DNA of 64,000 nt from Saccharopolyspora elongata. Its GTDB lineage: Bacteria; Actinomycetota; Actinomycetes; Mycobacteriales; Pseudonocardiaceae. Below, piece by piece: positions 26,880 through 35,763 of this stretch. The notes below the pieces were generated by a model. It saw only the letters and a list, made by a program, of their open reading frames with translations. It ran no database searches and was not told the DNA's origin. Made by a program: the position numbers and the translations under genes. The stretch spans positions 1 to 64,000 of the forward strand of contig NZ_SMKW01000032.1 of NCBI RefSeq assembly GCF_004348985.1. Reading direction: 5' to 3'. Each line of letters opens with the position of its first letter. The stretch's first letter is position 1.

Positions 26880-27320
26880 ATGACTGCTCAGGAGATCATT
26901 TCCCGCAGGTTCGGCTGGCTGATCACTGACTTCACCGAACGCGTGGCCGGTGTGGCGCACGCGATCGTGGTGTCCGCCGACGGCCTGGTGCTGACCGCCT
27001 CGGCGACCTTGCCCAGGGACCGGGCCGATCAGCTGGCCGCGGTCGCCTCTGGGCTGCTGAGCCTCACCCAGGGCTCGGCGAAGTGCTTCGAGGCCGGGCG
27101 AGTGGTCCAGACGATCGTCGAGATGCAGCGCGGCACCTTGCTGCAGATGGGCATCAGCGACGGCTCCTGCCTGACCGTGCTCGCCGCCCCGCAGTGCGAC
27201 ATGGGACTGGTCGCCTACGAGATGACCATGCTCGTGGAGCGCGTCGGCCAGATGCTCACCCCGGAGATCCGGTCGCAGCTGCAGGGGGCGCCGAACGCGT
27301 TCACCGGCCAACTGGTGTGA
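26880..27320 (+). CDS. cvnB: Conservon Roadblock/LC7 protein CvnB
   Basis: 146 residues of the Roadblock/LC7 fold: FGWLITDFTERVAGVAHAIVVSADGLVLTAS, then SGLLSLTQGS and TLLQMGISDGSCLTVLAAP. CvnB proteins dimerise and are thought to regulate the small GTPase CvnD. ATG preceded by AGGAGG. Follows cvnA by 54 bases and precedes cvnC by 7. Confidence 0.93.
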   Translation: MTAQEIISRRFGWLITDFTERVAGVAHAIVVSADGLVLTASATLPRDRADQLAAVASGLLSLTQGSAKCFEAGRVVQTIVEMQRGTLLQMGISDGSCLTVLAAPQCDMGLVAYEMTMLVERVGQMLTPEIRSQLQGAPNAFTGQLV

Positions 27321-27327
27321 GGATGCG

Positions 27328-27921
27328 ATGAGTAGACACTCTGAATACCCACGGCAGGGCCGAAGACGGGACAGCTCGGGGGACGACAGCTTCGCCCACG
27401 TCGTCAACGGGTTCACCTTCGGCAGCGGGCGCAAGAAGCGCAAGCGCGACGAGCCGCAGGAACAGCCCGTCGAGCATTACGAGGACCAGTACGACGACGG
27501 GTACGACGACCAGTACGGCGACTACGGCCATTACGAGGGCCGGCAGGAGCCGTACCCGGACGAACCCGTCGAGCCGGAGGCGCCGGCCGCGTCCAGCATC
27601 CGCTCCTACACCTGGACCGGCGGGCGCACCAGGTCGAACCACAAGCTGGAGCTGGAAACCCTGGTCTCCACGGGGGACGTGTACCAGCCGGGCGCGGCGG
27701 TTCGGCTGGAGCACCAGTCGATCGCCGAGCTGTGCCAGCACCCCAGGTCGGTGGCGGAGGTGGGGGCGCTGTTGTCCGTGCCGATCGGGGTCGCCCGCGT
27801 GCTCCTGGCCGACATGGCCGAACTGGGGTTGATCACCGTGCACCAGACGGTGAGCGAAAGCGGTAGCGCACCACACATGGTGTTGATGGAAAGGGTTTTG
27901 AGTGGACTCCGTCGGCTATAG
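27328..27921 (+). CDS. cvnC: Conservon DUF742 protein CvnC
   Basis: 197 residues. An acidic, Tyr/Asp-rich low-complexity N-terminus (about residues 45-85, with repeats like YEDQYDDGYDDQYGDY) leads to the DUF742 winged-helix-like domain: RSYTWTGGRTRSN, LETLVST, LEHQSIAELCQHPRSVAEVGA, LLADMAELGLI. The 3' end overlaps cvnD by 20 bases. CvnC links the sensor kinase and GTPase in known conservons, although its biochemistry is open. Confidence 0.92.
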   Translation: MSRHSEYPRQGRRRDSSGDDSFAHVVNGFTFGSGRKKRKRDEPQEQPVEHYEDQYDDGYDDQYGDYGHYEGRQEPYPDEPVEPEAPAASSIRSYTWTGGRTRSNHKLELETLVSTGDVYQPGAAVRLEHQSIAELCQHPRSVAEVGALLSVPIGVARVLLADMAELGLITVHQTVSESGSAPHMVLMERVLSGLRRL

Positions 27922-28531
27922 CGCGCCCCAGCTCGGCTCCGCGCCGCCGCAGGCCGTCAACCAGGGCAGCACCACGTCGACGTCGGCGAAGATCGTCGTC
28001 GCGGGTGGTTTCGGGGTCGGCAAGACGACGTTCGTCGGGTCGGTGTCGGAGATCGTGCCGTTGACCACCGAGGCGGTGATGACGGAGGCCAGCCGTGGCG
28101 TCGACGACCTCGGCGCCACGCCGAACAAGACGACCACCACGGTGGCGATGGACTTCGGCCGGATCTCGCTGGCCTCCGACTTGATCCTGTACCTGTTCGG
28201 CACGCCCGGGCAGCAGCGGTTCTGGTTCATGTGGGACGACCTGGTGCGCGGCGCGATCGGCGCGGTCGTGCTGGTGGACACCCGGCGGCTGGCGGACTCG
28301 TTCTCGGCGATCGACTTCTTCGAGGACCGCGGGCTGCCCTACCTGGTCGGCGTGAACCTGTTCGACGGCCAGATGCTGCACTCGATCGAACAGGTCCGCG
28401 AGGCCATGGCGATCGGCCCGGACGTGCCGATCGGGCCGTGCGACGCCCGGGACCGGGAGTCGACCAAGCGGACCCTGATCGCGCTGGTCGAGCACGCCAT
28501 GAGGCACTGGACCTCTCGGCAGCCCGGCTGA
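27902..28531 (+). CDS. cvnD: Conservon small GTPase CvnD
   Basis: 209 residues. G1 P-loop GGFGVGKTTF near residue 37, the switch-like TTTTVAMDFGRI, G3-type FGTPGQQRFWF and the VLVDTRRLADSF strand define the conservon Rab/Arf-like GTPase family. It starts with GTG inside cvnC. In Streptomyces such modules tune development and secondary metabolism; which signal is used here cannot be told from sequence. Confidence 0.93.
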   Translation: MDSVGYSAPQLGSAPPQAVNQGSTTSTSAKIVVAGGFGVGKTTFVGSVSEIVPLTTEAVMTEASRGVDDLGATPNKTTTTVAMDFGRISLASDLILYLFGTPGQQRFWFMWDDLVRGAIGAVVLVDTRRLADSFSAIDFFEDRGLPYLVGVNLFDGQMLHSIEQVREAMAIGPDVPIGPCDARDRESTKRTLIALVEHAMRHWTSRQPG

Positions 28532-28546
28532 TCCAGGCACGAGATC

Positions 28547-28580
28547 GGGGGCGTTCCGGGCAGCCGCCCGGAACGCCCCC
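28547..28580. terminator. Bidirectional intrinsic terminator
   Basis: GGGGGCGTTCCGGGC (28547-28561) pairs perfectly with GCCCGGAACGCCCCC (28566-28580), followed by GGCTCTTTT. It lies between the convergent cvnD and methyltransferase genes and can stop both. Confidence 0.85.
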
Positions 28581-28588
28581 GGCTCTTT

Positions 28589-29404
28589 TCAGGCCTTGCG
28601 GGCGACGCCGCCGAGGAGGTTGTGCTCGGCGTCGGACGGCTCGGTGAGACGCGGGCCGTCGGGCCACCAGTCGAAGAGGTACGACAGGCCCGGCTCGACC
28701 ATTTCGAGCCCGCAGAACAGATCCTGGATCTCGTCCCGATTGCGGTAGTAGCAGCTGCCCATCATCGAGTTGAACCGCAGCTGGGACTCCGTCGCGAGTT
28801 CGGCCCGCGAGCTGCCGTCGGCCGGGTTGTGCAGGTGCGAGATCGCGAGGTAGGAGCCCGGCGCCAGTGCGTCGACGTAGGCCGACATGATGCCCTGCGG
28901 ATCCTCGTCGTTGGTGACGTGGTGCAGGGTGTTGCACTGGATCAGCGCCACCGGGCGGCTCAGGTCCAGGTACTTGGTCACCACCGGGTCGGACAGGATC
29001 TCCGCGGGATTGCGCAGGTCGCCGACCGCGAAGTGGGTGTAGTCGTTCTCCTCCAGCAGCGCGCGGCCGTGCGCAGCGACCGACGGGTCGTTGTCGATGT
29101 AGACCACCCGGGCCTCGGCGTTGAGCCGCTGCGCCGCCTGGTGGGTGTTCTCCGCGGTGGGCAGCCCGGAGCCGAGGTCGAGGAACTGGTCGATGCCGGC
29201 CTGGCCGGACAGGAACCGGACCACGCGGATCAGCCACGCCCGGCACTGCCTGCCGACCTGCACCGCCTCGGGCGCGATCTTCTGGATCTGCTGCAGGACC
29301 TGGCGGTCCACCTCGAAGTTGTCCTTGCCACCGACGAAGGCGTCGTAGACCCGCGCGATGCTGGGCTTGGTGGTGTCGATCTGCGGCCTGTCAGCAGTTG
29401 CCAT
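28589..29404 (-). CDS. SAM-dependent methyltransferase, Methyltransf_19 (DUF574) family
   Basis: 271 residues. The family signature is seen from the start: DTTKPSIARVYDAFVGGKDNFEVD, QCRAWLIRVVRFLSGQAGIDQFLDLGSGLPTAENTHQ (SAM motif I), VVYIDNDPSVAAHGRALL, and ALIQCNTLHHV. These enzymes are abundant in actinomycetes. The methyl acceptor is unknown. Single gene, sharing a terminator with the conservon. Confidence 0.92.
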   Translation of the reverse strand: MATADRPQIDTTKPSIARVYDAFVGGKDNFEVDRQVLQQIQKIAPEAVQVGRQCRAWLIRVVRFLSGQAGIDQFLDLGSGLPTAENTHQAAQRLNAEARVVYIDNDPSVAAHGRALLEENDYTHFAVGDLRNPAEILSDPVVTKYLDLSRPVALIQCNTLHHVTNDEDPQGIMSAYVDALAPGSYLAISHLHNPADGSSRAELATESQLRFNSMMGSCYYRNRDEIQDLFCGLEMVEPGLSYLFDWWPDGPRLTEPSDAEHNLLGGVARKA

Positions 29405-29481
29405 GGGGAAGGGTCCGCTCGGTCCGGGGTCGAAACGATCAAGAGCAGGGTATTCCGCCGAATGCGCCAGGTAAACACCTG

Positions 29482-30585
29482 TTACTGATCGACTTCGGCG
29501 ATCCGGACGTCGTGGCCGGCATCCGGCTCAGCGAATTCCAGCAGCCGCCGGCCTTCCGCCTCGATGGCATCGGCATCCTGTTCGGACAGCTTCCGGTACG
29601 GCTCGACCAGGAGCGTCGCGGAGTTCTTCCGCCGGTCGATCCGCCAGGTGCCGTGCAGGAAGCCGTCGACCAGGATCGTGCCCGGCAGCACGGCGTTCTT
29701 GACGGCGAACAGGCGCTTGCGGTCGTCCTCCCGCATGACGCGGGTGCGGTCCTTGTGCGAGAGCAGCAGGTTGTCGAACGGCGGCAGGAAGCGCGGCGGG
29801 CTGGGCACGTCGGGATCAGGGCGGGGCGCGTCGGGGAGGTCGAGCAGCTCGCGGTCGTTCTCGTCGCGGAAGCTGCGCAGATCCAGCTTCGACGCGACCG
29901 CCTTCAAGCCCGTGAGGCCGGACCAGGTCTGCATGTCCGCGACCGTGGCCGGGCCGAAGGCCGCGAGGTAGCGGCGCAGGACGTCCTCCGGCGCGGGCTC
30001 CGTGGCCAGCGGGCGGCCGAGCCAGGTTTCGGCCGTCGCGTAGGTCGGCTGGCCGCTGCGACCCCAGATCGCGCGCGGCGGGACCTGCACCAGCGGCAGC
30101 AGGCTGCGGACCGCGTGCGCCAGCGACGCCGGCTTCCGATCCGGCCACCGCTCGGCGAGCAGCGGGCCGAGCTGGGCGGCCGTCCGGGGCTGCTCGTCGA
30201 GCAGTTCCCGGGCAGCGGCGGCGAGCTCGGCGTGGTCCAGCTCCGCGATCTCGTCCCGGTGCTGGTTGTTCGTGCGCAGGCCGCGATCCATGATCGGCTG
30301 CACCAGCGGGCGCAGCAGCAGGCAGTCGGCGGCGGAGACCAGGTGGACGGTGCCGCGCATCAGCACGATGCGGACCACGCTGCGGTCCAGCAGACGCTGC
30401 GCCAGGTCGTCGGGCCGGAACCCGGTGATTCGGGTCCACAGGCCGAAGTACGGCGGGAACGGCGCCTGCGCCTGCATCCCGACGAGGTGGTCGATCACCT
30501 CCACCGCGGACCGCTCGGAGCGGCGCAGCAGCAGTTGCCGCTCCAAGGTCGCGCGGTTCAGCTCGCGCAGGCTCAGCACCGTCAT
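29482..30585 (-). CDS. HTH_42 winged-helix protein, AlkZ-like DNA glycosylase
   Basis: 367 residues of the HTH_42 (AlkX/AlkZ, YcaQ) superfamily: three winged-helix units and a C-terminal beta region. The N-terminal VGMQAQAPF carries Gln38-Ala39-Gln40, matching the Q-x-Q catalytic motif of AlkZ-type glycosylases that unhook interstrand crosslinks, in contrast to the Q-x-D of YcaQ/AlkX. Further signs: RGTVHLVSAADC, LPPFDNLLLSHKDR, and VDGFLHGTWR. Start ATG with GAGAGG ahead. It stands alone, with no visible antibiotic cluster, so a general alkylation-repair role is more likely than self-resistance. Confidence 0.8.
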   Translation of the reverse strand: MTVLSLRELNRATLERQLLLRRSERSAVEVIDHLVGMQAQAPFPPYFGLWTRITGFRPDDLAQRLLDRSVVRIVLMRGTVHLVSAADCLLLRPLVQPIMDRGLRTNNQHRDEIAELDHAELAAAARELLDEQPRTAAQLGPLLAERWPDRKPASLAHAVRSLLPLVQVPPRAIWGRSGQPTYATAETWLGRPLATEPAPEDVLRRYLAAFGPATVADMQTWSGLTGLKAVASKLDLRSFRDENDRELLDLPDAPRPDPDVPSPPRFLPPFDNLLLSHKDRTRVMREDDRKRLFAVKNAVLPGTILVDGFLHGTWRIDRRKNSATLLVEPYRKLSEQDADAIEAEGRRLLEFAEPDAGHDVRIAEVDQ

Positions 30586-30702
30586 CGTTTTCCTCTCGCC
30601 GGGGGCCGACCTTATGTCGTGGGACCGACGGGTTCGCCTCGATGGGCAGGGCGTTCGCGCCGGTGCGCGGCGGGCGGGGTCGCCGATGGCAGACTTGCGG
30701 CG

Positions 30703-31446
30703 ATGAGCGGAGCGGTATTGGTCCTCGGGGGCCGCAGTGAAATCGGTGTGGCGGTGGCGGAGCGCTTCGTCAAGCGCGGGCACGGCACCGTGGTGCTGGC
30801 GGCGCGGCGGTCGGCGGACCTGGACGCCGAGGAGACCGCCCTCCGCGAGGCCGGGGCCACCGACGTGGCGCGGGTGGAGTTCGACGCCTCGGACGTGGAC
30901 AGCCACGCGGAGCTGCTCCGCGGCATCGTCGACAGGCACGGGCCGATCGCCGTCGCGGTGACCGCCTTCGGCTTGCTCGGAGACCAGGAGCGGGCCGAGC
31001 GGGACGCGGCGCACGCGATCGACATCGTGCACGTCGACTACGTCGCGCACATCAGCGTGCTGACGCACCTGGCGAACCTGCTGCGCGAGCAGGGCAGCGG
31101 CGAGATCGTCGTGTTCTCGTCGGTCGCCGGCGTGCGGGTGCGGCGCGCGAACTACGTCTACGGGTCGGCGAAGGCCGGGCTCGACGGGTTCGCCAACGGG
31201 CTGTCCGACGCGCTGGTCGGCAGCGGCGTGCGGTTGCTGATCGTGCGGCCGGGGTTCGTCATCGGCCGGATGACCCGGGGCATGAGCCCCGCGCCGTGGT
31301 CCAGCACGCCCGACCAGGTCGCGGATGCGACGGTCAACGCCCTGCGGCGGGGGCGGCGAGTGGTGTGGGTGCCGCCGATCCTGCGCTGGGTGTTCGCGGT
31401 GATGCGGCTGGTGCCGCAGGCGATCTGGCGCCGCATGCCCCGCTGA
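30703..31446 (+). CDS. DprE2-like short-chain dehydrogenase
   Basis: 247 residues. Rossmann motif LVLGGRSEIGVAVAERF at the N-terminus, FSSVAGVRVRRANYVYGSAKAGLDGF with the catalytic Ser, Tyr-x-x-x-Lys, and the C-terminal WVPPILRWVFAVMRLVPQAIWRRMPR. This matches DprE2, which with DprE1 epimerises decaprenyl-phospho-ribose to the arabinose donor for the cell wall. DprE1 is not in this window and the gene is monocistronic, so it may be a paralogue with another substrate. ATG at 30703. Confidence 0.82.
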   Translation: MSGAVLVLGGRSEIGVAVAERFVKRGHGTVVLAARRSADLDAEETALREAGATDVARVEFDASDVDSHAELLRGIVDRHGPIAVAVTAFGLLGDQERAERDAAHAIDIVHVDYVAHISVLTHLANLLREQGSGEIVVFSSVAGVRVRRANYVYGSAKAGLDGFANGLSDALVGSGVRLLIVRPGFVIGRMTRGMSPAPWSSTPDQVADATVNALRRGRRVVWVPPILRWVFAVMRLVPQAIWRRMPR

Positions 31447-31564
31447 TCCCCGGTCTCGTCCCGCGCAGCTGCGCCTGCCGCATGGGTGCGGTTTCAGTGA
31501 GGTTTTTCCGGCCTAGATTTGCGTGGCGGTGACCTCGTCGGGTGGTGGAGTTCTGGTGCATGGC

Positions 31565-31610
31565 CGCAATTTCCATTGAAATTGAACCTTCGATTTCAAT
31601 GGAAATTGCG
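31565..31610. terminator. TTTC-N4-GAAA double palindrome
   Basis: Arms 31565-31584 and 31591-31610 pair over 20 bases with one mismatch; the loop is AACCTT. It is the same unit as at 4250, in reverse order. It lies between the convergent DprE2-like and ArsR genes. Confidence 0.6.
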
Positions 31611-31649
31611 TCAGTACCCGGCGTCGGTGCGGTATCCGCAGGTCGCAGG

Positions 31650-31703
31650 CCGTGCGTGTTTCTTGCTGCTATGGCGACACAATGTGCTCACGGGCACTGA
31701 CCT
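31650..31703. repeat. CCGTGCGTGTTT hairpin family, decayed copy
   Basis: CCGTGCGTGTTTCTTGCTGC, then ATGGCGACAC, then CTCACGGG and CTGACC follow in the same order as in the better-paired copies at 49844 and 51392, but the arms no longer pair well. It lies just past the 3' end of the ArsR gene. Confidence 0.55.
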
Positions 31704-31719
31704 GCAGGGATGTCCGCGT

Positions 31720-32430
31720 TCACGTCAGGCCCTGGGCCGTTGCGTCGATCGCGAGGAGATCGCGGAGGGCCTCGGCGCCCGGATCGGTCAGGCGGACCGC
31801 CCGGCCCGTGCCGATCCGCTTGATCCAGCCGTTGTCCAGGAAGCTGCGCAGGAGGTGGGCTCCGGCGGCTCCGGCCAGGTGGGAGCGGCGCTCCGTCCAG
31901 TCCAGGCAGGCTCGGGCCAGCGGGCGCCGGGTGCCGGTGAGGTCCGCGGCGGGGATGCCGAGGGTGCCGGTCAGCCAGTCCACGCCCGCCTCGGTCATCG
32001 CGAACCCGCCGGCCTGGTCTAGCAAGCCCGCGGCGGTCATGCCGTCGGCGATCGCGACCCCGATCCGGCCGGCCAGGTGGTCGTAGCAGGTGCGGCCCCT
32101 GGCCAGGGCCGCCGAGGCGCCGACCGCGCGCAGGCCGCGCGGCTGCTCCCGGCTCGGCCCCAGGTGGCCGATGAACGCCTCCAGCAGGTCCGCCGCCTGC
32201 GAGTTCGCGAGCTGGACGTACCGGTGCCGTCCCTGCCGGCGCTCGACCAGCAGCCCGCCCGCGACCAGCCGGTTCAGGTGCTCGCTGGCCGTCGAGGCGG
32301 CGACCCCGGCGTGCGTGGCGAGCTCGGTCGCCGTCCAGGCCCGGCCGTCGAGCATCGCCAGGCAGAACGCGGCACGGGTCGTGTCGGCCAGCAGCCCGGC
32401 CAGTTGCGCGACATCGCGTGCCATCGTCAT
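31720..32430 (-). CDS. ArsR-type winged-helix regulator
   Basis: 236 residues from ATG with AGGATG upstream. N-terminal ArsR winged helix: ARDVAQLAGLLADTTRAAFCLAMLDGRAWTATELATHAGVAASTASEHLNRLVAGGLL. The longer C-terminal half (about 110-236) is an uncharacterised helical domain seen in some actinobacterial ArsR proteins. No classic metal-binding Cys pair next to the DNA helix. It is divergent from the PEP-mutase family gene, which it may control. Confidence 0.85.
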   Translation of the reverse strand: MTMARDVAQLAGLLADTTRAAFCLAMLDGRAWTATELATHAGVAASTASEHLNRLVAGGLLVERRQGRHRYVQLANSQAADLLEAFIGHLGPSREQPRGLRAVGASAALARGRTCYDHLAGRIGVAIADGMTAAGLLDQAGGFAMTEAGVDWLTGTLGIPAADLTGTRRPLARACLDWTERRSHLAGAAGAHLLRSFLDNGWIKRIGTGRAVRLTDPGAEALRDLLAIDATAQGLT

Positions 32431-32494
32431 GCGGTCATCCTGCAACACCGACGGTTCGGCGGCTGCCGAACCGTCCCGGTCCTATGGTGCGGGC

Positions 32495-33283
32495 ATGTTC
32501 CGAGAATTCCACGCGCTGCACCACGCTGACGCCCCGCTGCTGCTGCCGAACGCCTGGGACTTCGCCTCCGCTGCGGCGCTGGTCGAGGCCGGTTTCGAGG
32601 CGATCGGCACGACGAGCCTCGGCGTTGCGGCCGCCCACGGCCTGCCGGACGGTGAGGGGCGTACGCGCACGCAGACGATCGAACTCGCCCGGCGCCTGGC
32701 GGACCTGCCCCGGCCGGTCACCGTCGACATCGAATCGGGCTTCGGCGGTGGCCCCGGCGAGGTCGCGGAGCTGGCCGCGGACTTGGCCGCGGCGGGCATC
32801 GCCGGGATCAACCTCGAAGACGAGCTCGGCGATCCCGCGCGTCATCAAGAACTGATCGGCGCGGTGAAGGAACGGGTGCCGGATCTGTTCCTCAACGCCC
32901 GCACCGACACCTACTGGCTGGGCGACGACCCGTCGCTGGCCGACACGATCGACCGCGCGAAGCGCTACGTCGCCGCTGGTGCGGACGGCGTCTTCGTGCC
33001 GGGCATGGCCGCAGACGACGACATCCGCGCGCTGCGGGATGCGATCGACGTGCCGATCAACATCCTCTTCCAGCCGGGACAACGCATCGAGCACCTCGCG
33101 GAGCTCGGCGTCCAGCGCATCAGCACGGGCTCGCTGCTGTACCGCGCCGCGCTGCACGCAGCGGTCACCACGGCGCGCAGCGTCCGTGACGGTGCGGCCT
33201 TGGCACCCGGTATCCCCGCTTATTCGGTTGTGCAGGACTACGCGATCGGTGGCCGTCGGCGGGGTTCCGGCGGCTTCCAGTGA
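32495..33283 (+). CDS. Isocitrate lyase/PEP mutase family enzyme
   Basis: 262 residues, a PEP mutase/isocitrate lyase TIM barrel: LLPNAWDFASAAALVEAGFEAIGTTSLG, TVDIESGFGG, GINLEDELGDP, FLNARTDTYW and DGVFVPGMA. Family members split or rearrange C-C or C-P bonds of oxalacetate-like acids with Mg2+. Many of this subgroup are uncharacterised and may act as oxaloacetate decarboxylases or 2-methylisocitrate lyase-like enzymes. Start ATG at 32495. Divergent from ArsR; its end overlaps the convergent hydrolase by 46 bases. Confidence 0.87.
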   Translation: MFREFHALHHADAPLLLPNAWDFASAAALVEAGFEAIGTTSLGVAAAHGLPDGEGRTRTQTIELARRLADLPRPVTVDIESGFGGGPGEVAELAADLAAAGIAGINLEDELGDPARHQELIGAVKERVPDLFLNARTDTYWLGDDPSLADTIDRAKRYVAAGADGVFVPGMAADDDIRALRDAIDVPINILFQPGQRIEHLAELGVQRISTGSLLYRAALHAAVTTARSVRDGAALAPGIPAYSVVQDYAIGGRRRGSGGFQ

Positions 33284-33981
33284 CCTCCGTCCGGGCCGGT
33301 CCAGCGCTCGACCCCGGCGCCGAGGTAGTTGCGGAACCAGCTCGCGGCCAGCTCCGCGACCTGGTCCAGCGCGCCGGGCTCCTCGAAGAGGTGACCGGCG
33401 TGCGGCACGATCTCGATCTTGACGTCCGTCAACGGCAGCGACGTGAGCAGGTCGGCCGCCTGCCGATTCAGGTTGAGCACCTCGCGGTCGTCGCCGCCGA
33501 CGATCAGCAGCGTCGGCGCCTGCACCGATGCCAGCCCCTCACCGCCGAGATCCGGGCGGCCGCCCCGCGACACCACGGCGGCGACGCGGTCCGGGCGCCG
33601 GGCGGCGGCCTTCAGCGCGGCGGCCGCGCCGGTGCTGGCGCCGAACAGCCCGATCGGCATGCGCCTGGTGGCCGACCACTCGTCGAGCTGGTCGATCGCG
33701 GGCACCAGCCGCTCGGCGAGCAGCTCGATGTCGAAGCGCAGTTCGTGGGTTCGTTGGTCGAACTTCGCCTCCTCCGGGGTGAGCAGGTCCAGCAGCAGGG
33801 TGCCGAATCCGGAGTACTGCAACGACTCCGCTACCGCGCGGTTGCGGGGGCTGTGCCGGGAGCTCCCGGAACCGTGCGCGAAAAGAACCACCGCCCGAGC
33901 AGGCGGTGGCACGACGAGATCCCCTTCGAGGTCGCCCTTGGGGGTCTTGACGATCACCGGCTCGGTTGCGACTTGAACCAT
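33238..33981 (-). CDS. Dienelactone hydrolase-like alpha/beta hydrolase
   Basis: 247 residues. AVVLFAHGSGSSRHSPRNRAVAE, LLLDLLTPEE, the nucleophile FGASTGAAAAL, DDREV and the His in VPHAGHLFEEPGAL. This family is often fused to a phosphoribosyltransferase domain in actinobacteria; here it is free-standing. The substrate is unknown. ATG start. Its 3' end overlaps the convergent PEP-mutase family gene. Confidence 0.85.
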   Translation of the reverse strand: MVQVATEPVIVKTPKGDLEGDLVVPPPARAVVLFAHGSGSSRHSPRNRAVAESLQYSGFGTLLLDLLTPEEAKFDQRTHELRFDIELLAERLVPAIDQLDEWSATRRMPIGLFGASTGAAAALKAAARRPDRVAAVVSRGGRPDLGGEGLASVQAPTLLIVGGDDREVLNLNRQAADLLTSLPLTDVKIEIVPHAGHLFEEPGALDQVAELAASWFRNYLGAGVERWTGPDGGHWKPPEPRRRPPIA

Positions 33982-34133
33982 GTGAGCCTCCTCCAGTTCC
34001 GCAAGCTCCGACTACCCCGACCTGCGTGCGCCGACACGCGGTGACCGGAGGTGAGACTTCTCGGCCGAGTCGCGTTGGGATGGGCCCGGACACCCGGTCG
34101 CGGCCGGCGCGGCTCGGGCACTTGTTCCGTGCG

Positions 34134-34195
34134 GCGATTTCGCGCGAAATCACCGTTCTGCACGCCTGTCAGGTGGCGATTTCGCGCGAAATCGC
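34134..34195. terminator. Two tandem TTTCGCGCGAAA palindromes
   Basis: GCGATTTCGCGCGAAATC (34134-34151) and the perfect 20-mer GCGATTTCGCGCGAAATCGC (34176-34195) lie 24 bases apart. They sit downstream of the PucR gene (read leftward, stop at 34258), where a terminator is expected. Same unit as at 7791. Confidence 0.55.
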
Positions 34196-34257
34196 CCGCC
34201 CCGCCGCCTCCGGAACAGGCTCTGCAGCAGCTCGGAAGTGCTCACGGGACTGCTCGC

Positions 34258-35763
34258 CTAGCCCTCGGCGAGGGTGACCGCGCGGCAGGCCAGGTGGAGG
34301 GCCAGGCGTTCGTCGCGGTGGCTCAGGTCGACCGCGAGGAGGCGCTCGATCCGTTCGATGCGGGCCGCGACCGTGTTGCGGTGCACGCCGAGCACCGCCG
34401 CCGTCTCCGCGATCGACGACTCCGCGTCCAGGTAGGTCGCCAGGGTCCGGATCAGGTCGCCGGGTTGGCCGCGCAGCGGCGCGATGAGCACGCGGGCCGC
34501 CGGCTCGAAGGTGTCCGTGCGCGTCCACTCCAGCAGCAGCTGGGCCATGCCGAGCTGGTCGACGTGCAGGAACCGGCCGGACTCCGGGCGGGTCCTGGCC
34601 ATCCGCGCGGCGTCGGTGGCCTCGGCGATCGTCGTCGCCAGCCCGTCCGCCTGCGGGTGCGGGCGACCGACTCCCATGTGCGCATCCAGCGTGCGCTGCA
34701 GCTCGTGGGTGGCGGCGCGCAGCTGGGCGGCCAGTGCGCGCACCCGGTCGGCCGTCGGATCCTGGTCGAAGGTAGCCCAGCCGGTCCAGCCGTCGCCGTG
34801 CTCGACCACCACCGCGTCGATGCCCTCGGCGTGCAGCACCCGCTCCACTTCCCGGCCGCGCGCGACGGTGTCCACTGTGGATTGGCTACCGATCCGGATG
34901 CCGACGTGCCAGCCGCCGAGCCCCCAGCCCGCGTCCGCCGCGCGGCGGCGCAGGTCGGCGGTCGGCTCGTCGTCCAGGCGCAGCAGGTCGCTCAGCAGCG
35001 CGGCCCGGGACCGGGCGTCGCGTTCGAGCTCGAGCCGGTTGGCGAGCAGCCAGCGCTGCACCGCCGCGGCGGCGACCGACAGAGCAGGCGGCACGATGTC
35101 GGCGCGCGCCGCGTTGGCGTCGGGCAGCTCGGTGGCCAGCCAGAGCGTCGGTCGAGCCGTGTCGGGGAGAAGCACCGGGTGTGCGAGCAGCACGCTGTCG
35201 TCGAGCTCGATGCGCTGCGGAACCGGCTCGTGCACGCGGACTTCGTTGGTGTGGGGGAGTTTTCCGGCGAGCAGCATGCCGCTGTCGTCGAGCAACGCGA
35301 CCGGCGCGTCCAGCAGACCGTTCAGCGTCGCGACGATCTCCTCGGGCGAGCGGATGCGCGAGCCGAGCGCCTCGTGGGTCGCCAGCACCAGGTCCGCGCG
35401 GTCGAGCGCGGGAGCCGCCAGCAGGAGCCGGGCGGAGATCAGCAGGTCCAGCGGCGATGCGGCGGCCGCCAGCAGCGGGATGCCGAGCCGGTCGGCGAGC
35501 AGCCGGGTGGTTTGCAGCAGCTCCCCGGCCGGCAGCAGCACGCCCGCGCCACTGCCGTCGGCGACCCGGCGGAGCAGGGCGTCGATGCGCCAGTCGGTGG
35601 CCGGTATCGGCTGCACCAACACCACGAGCTCGCCGGGCTCGACGGGACGGTCGGGCGCCATCGGCCGCGCCAGCCGCACGACGCGCTCGACGTCACCCGC
35701 CAGCACTCCCACCGACTCGCGCCACTCCGGCAGCGCGAGCAACCGGCGCACGCTGATGCTCAT
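34258..35763 (-). CDS. PucR-type transcriptional regulator
   Basis: 501 residues. N-terminal PucR domain (SISVRRLLALPEW, VVLVQPIPATDWRID), a middle helical part, and at the C-terminus the diagnostic helix-turn-helix LIRTLATYLDAESSIAETAAVLGVHRNTVAARIERIERLL. PucR regulators control purine and hydantoin-type catabolism. The start ATG overlaps the stop of the preceding DUF917 gene (ATGA, 35760-35763), so it is coupled to the enzymes it probably regulates. Last gene of this cluster. Confidence 0.92.
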   Translation of the reverse strand: MSISVRRLLALPEWRESVGVLAGDVERVVRLARPMAPDRPVEPGELVVLVQPIPATDWRIDALLRRVADGSGAGVLLPAGELLQTTRLLADRLGIPLLAAAASPLDLLISARLLLAAPALDRADLVLATHEALGSRIRSPEEIVATLNGLLDAPVALLDDSGMLLAGKLPHTNEVRVHEPVPQRIELDDSVLLAHPVLLPDTARPTLWLATELPDANAARADIVPPALSVAAAAVQRWLLANRLELERDARSRAALLSDLLRLDDEPTADLRRRAADAGWGLGGWHVGIRIGSQSTVDTVARGREVERVLHAEGIDAVVVEHGDGWTGWATFDQDPTADRVRALAAQLRAATHELQRTLDAHMGVGRPHPQADGLATTIAEATDAARMARTRPESGRFLHVDQLGMAQLLLEWTRTDTFEPAARVLIAPLRGQPGDLIRTLATYLDAESSIAETAAVLGVHRNTVAARIERIERLLAVDLSHRDERLALHLACRAVTLAEG

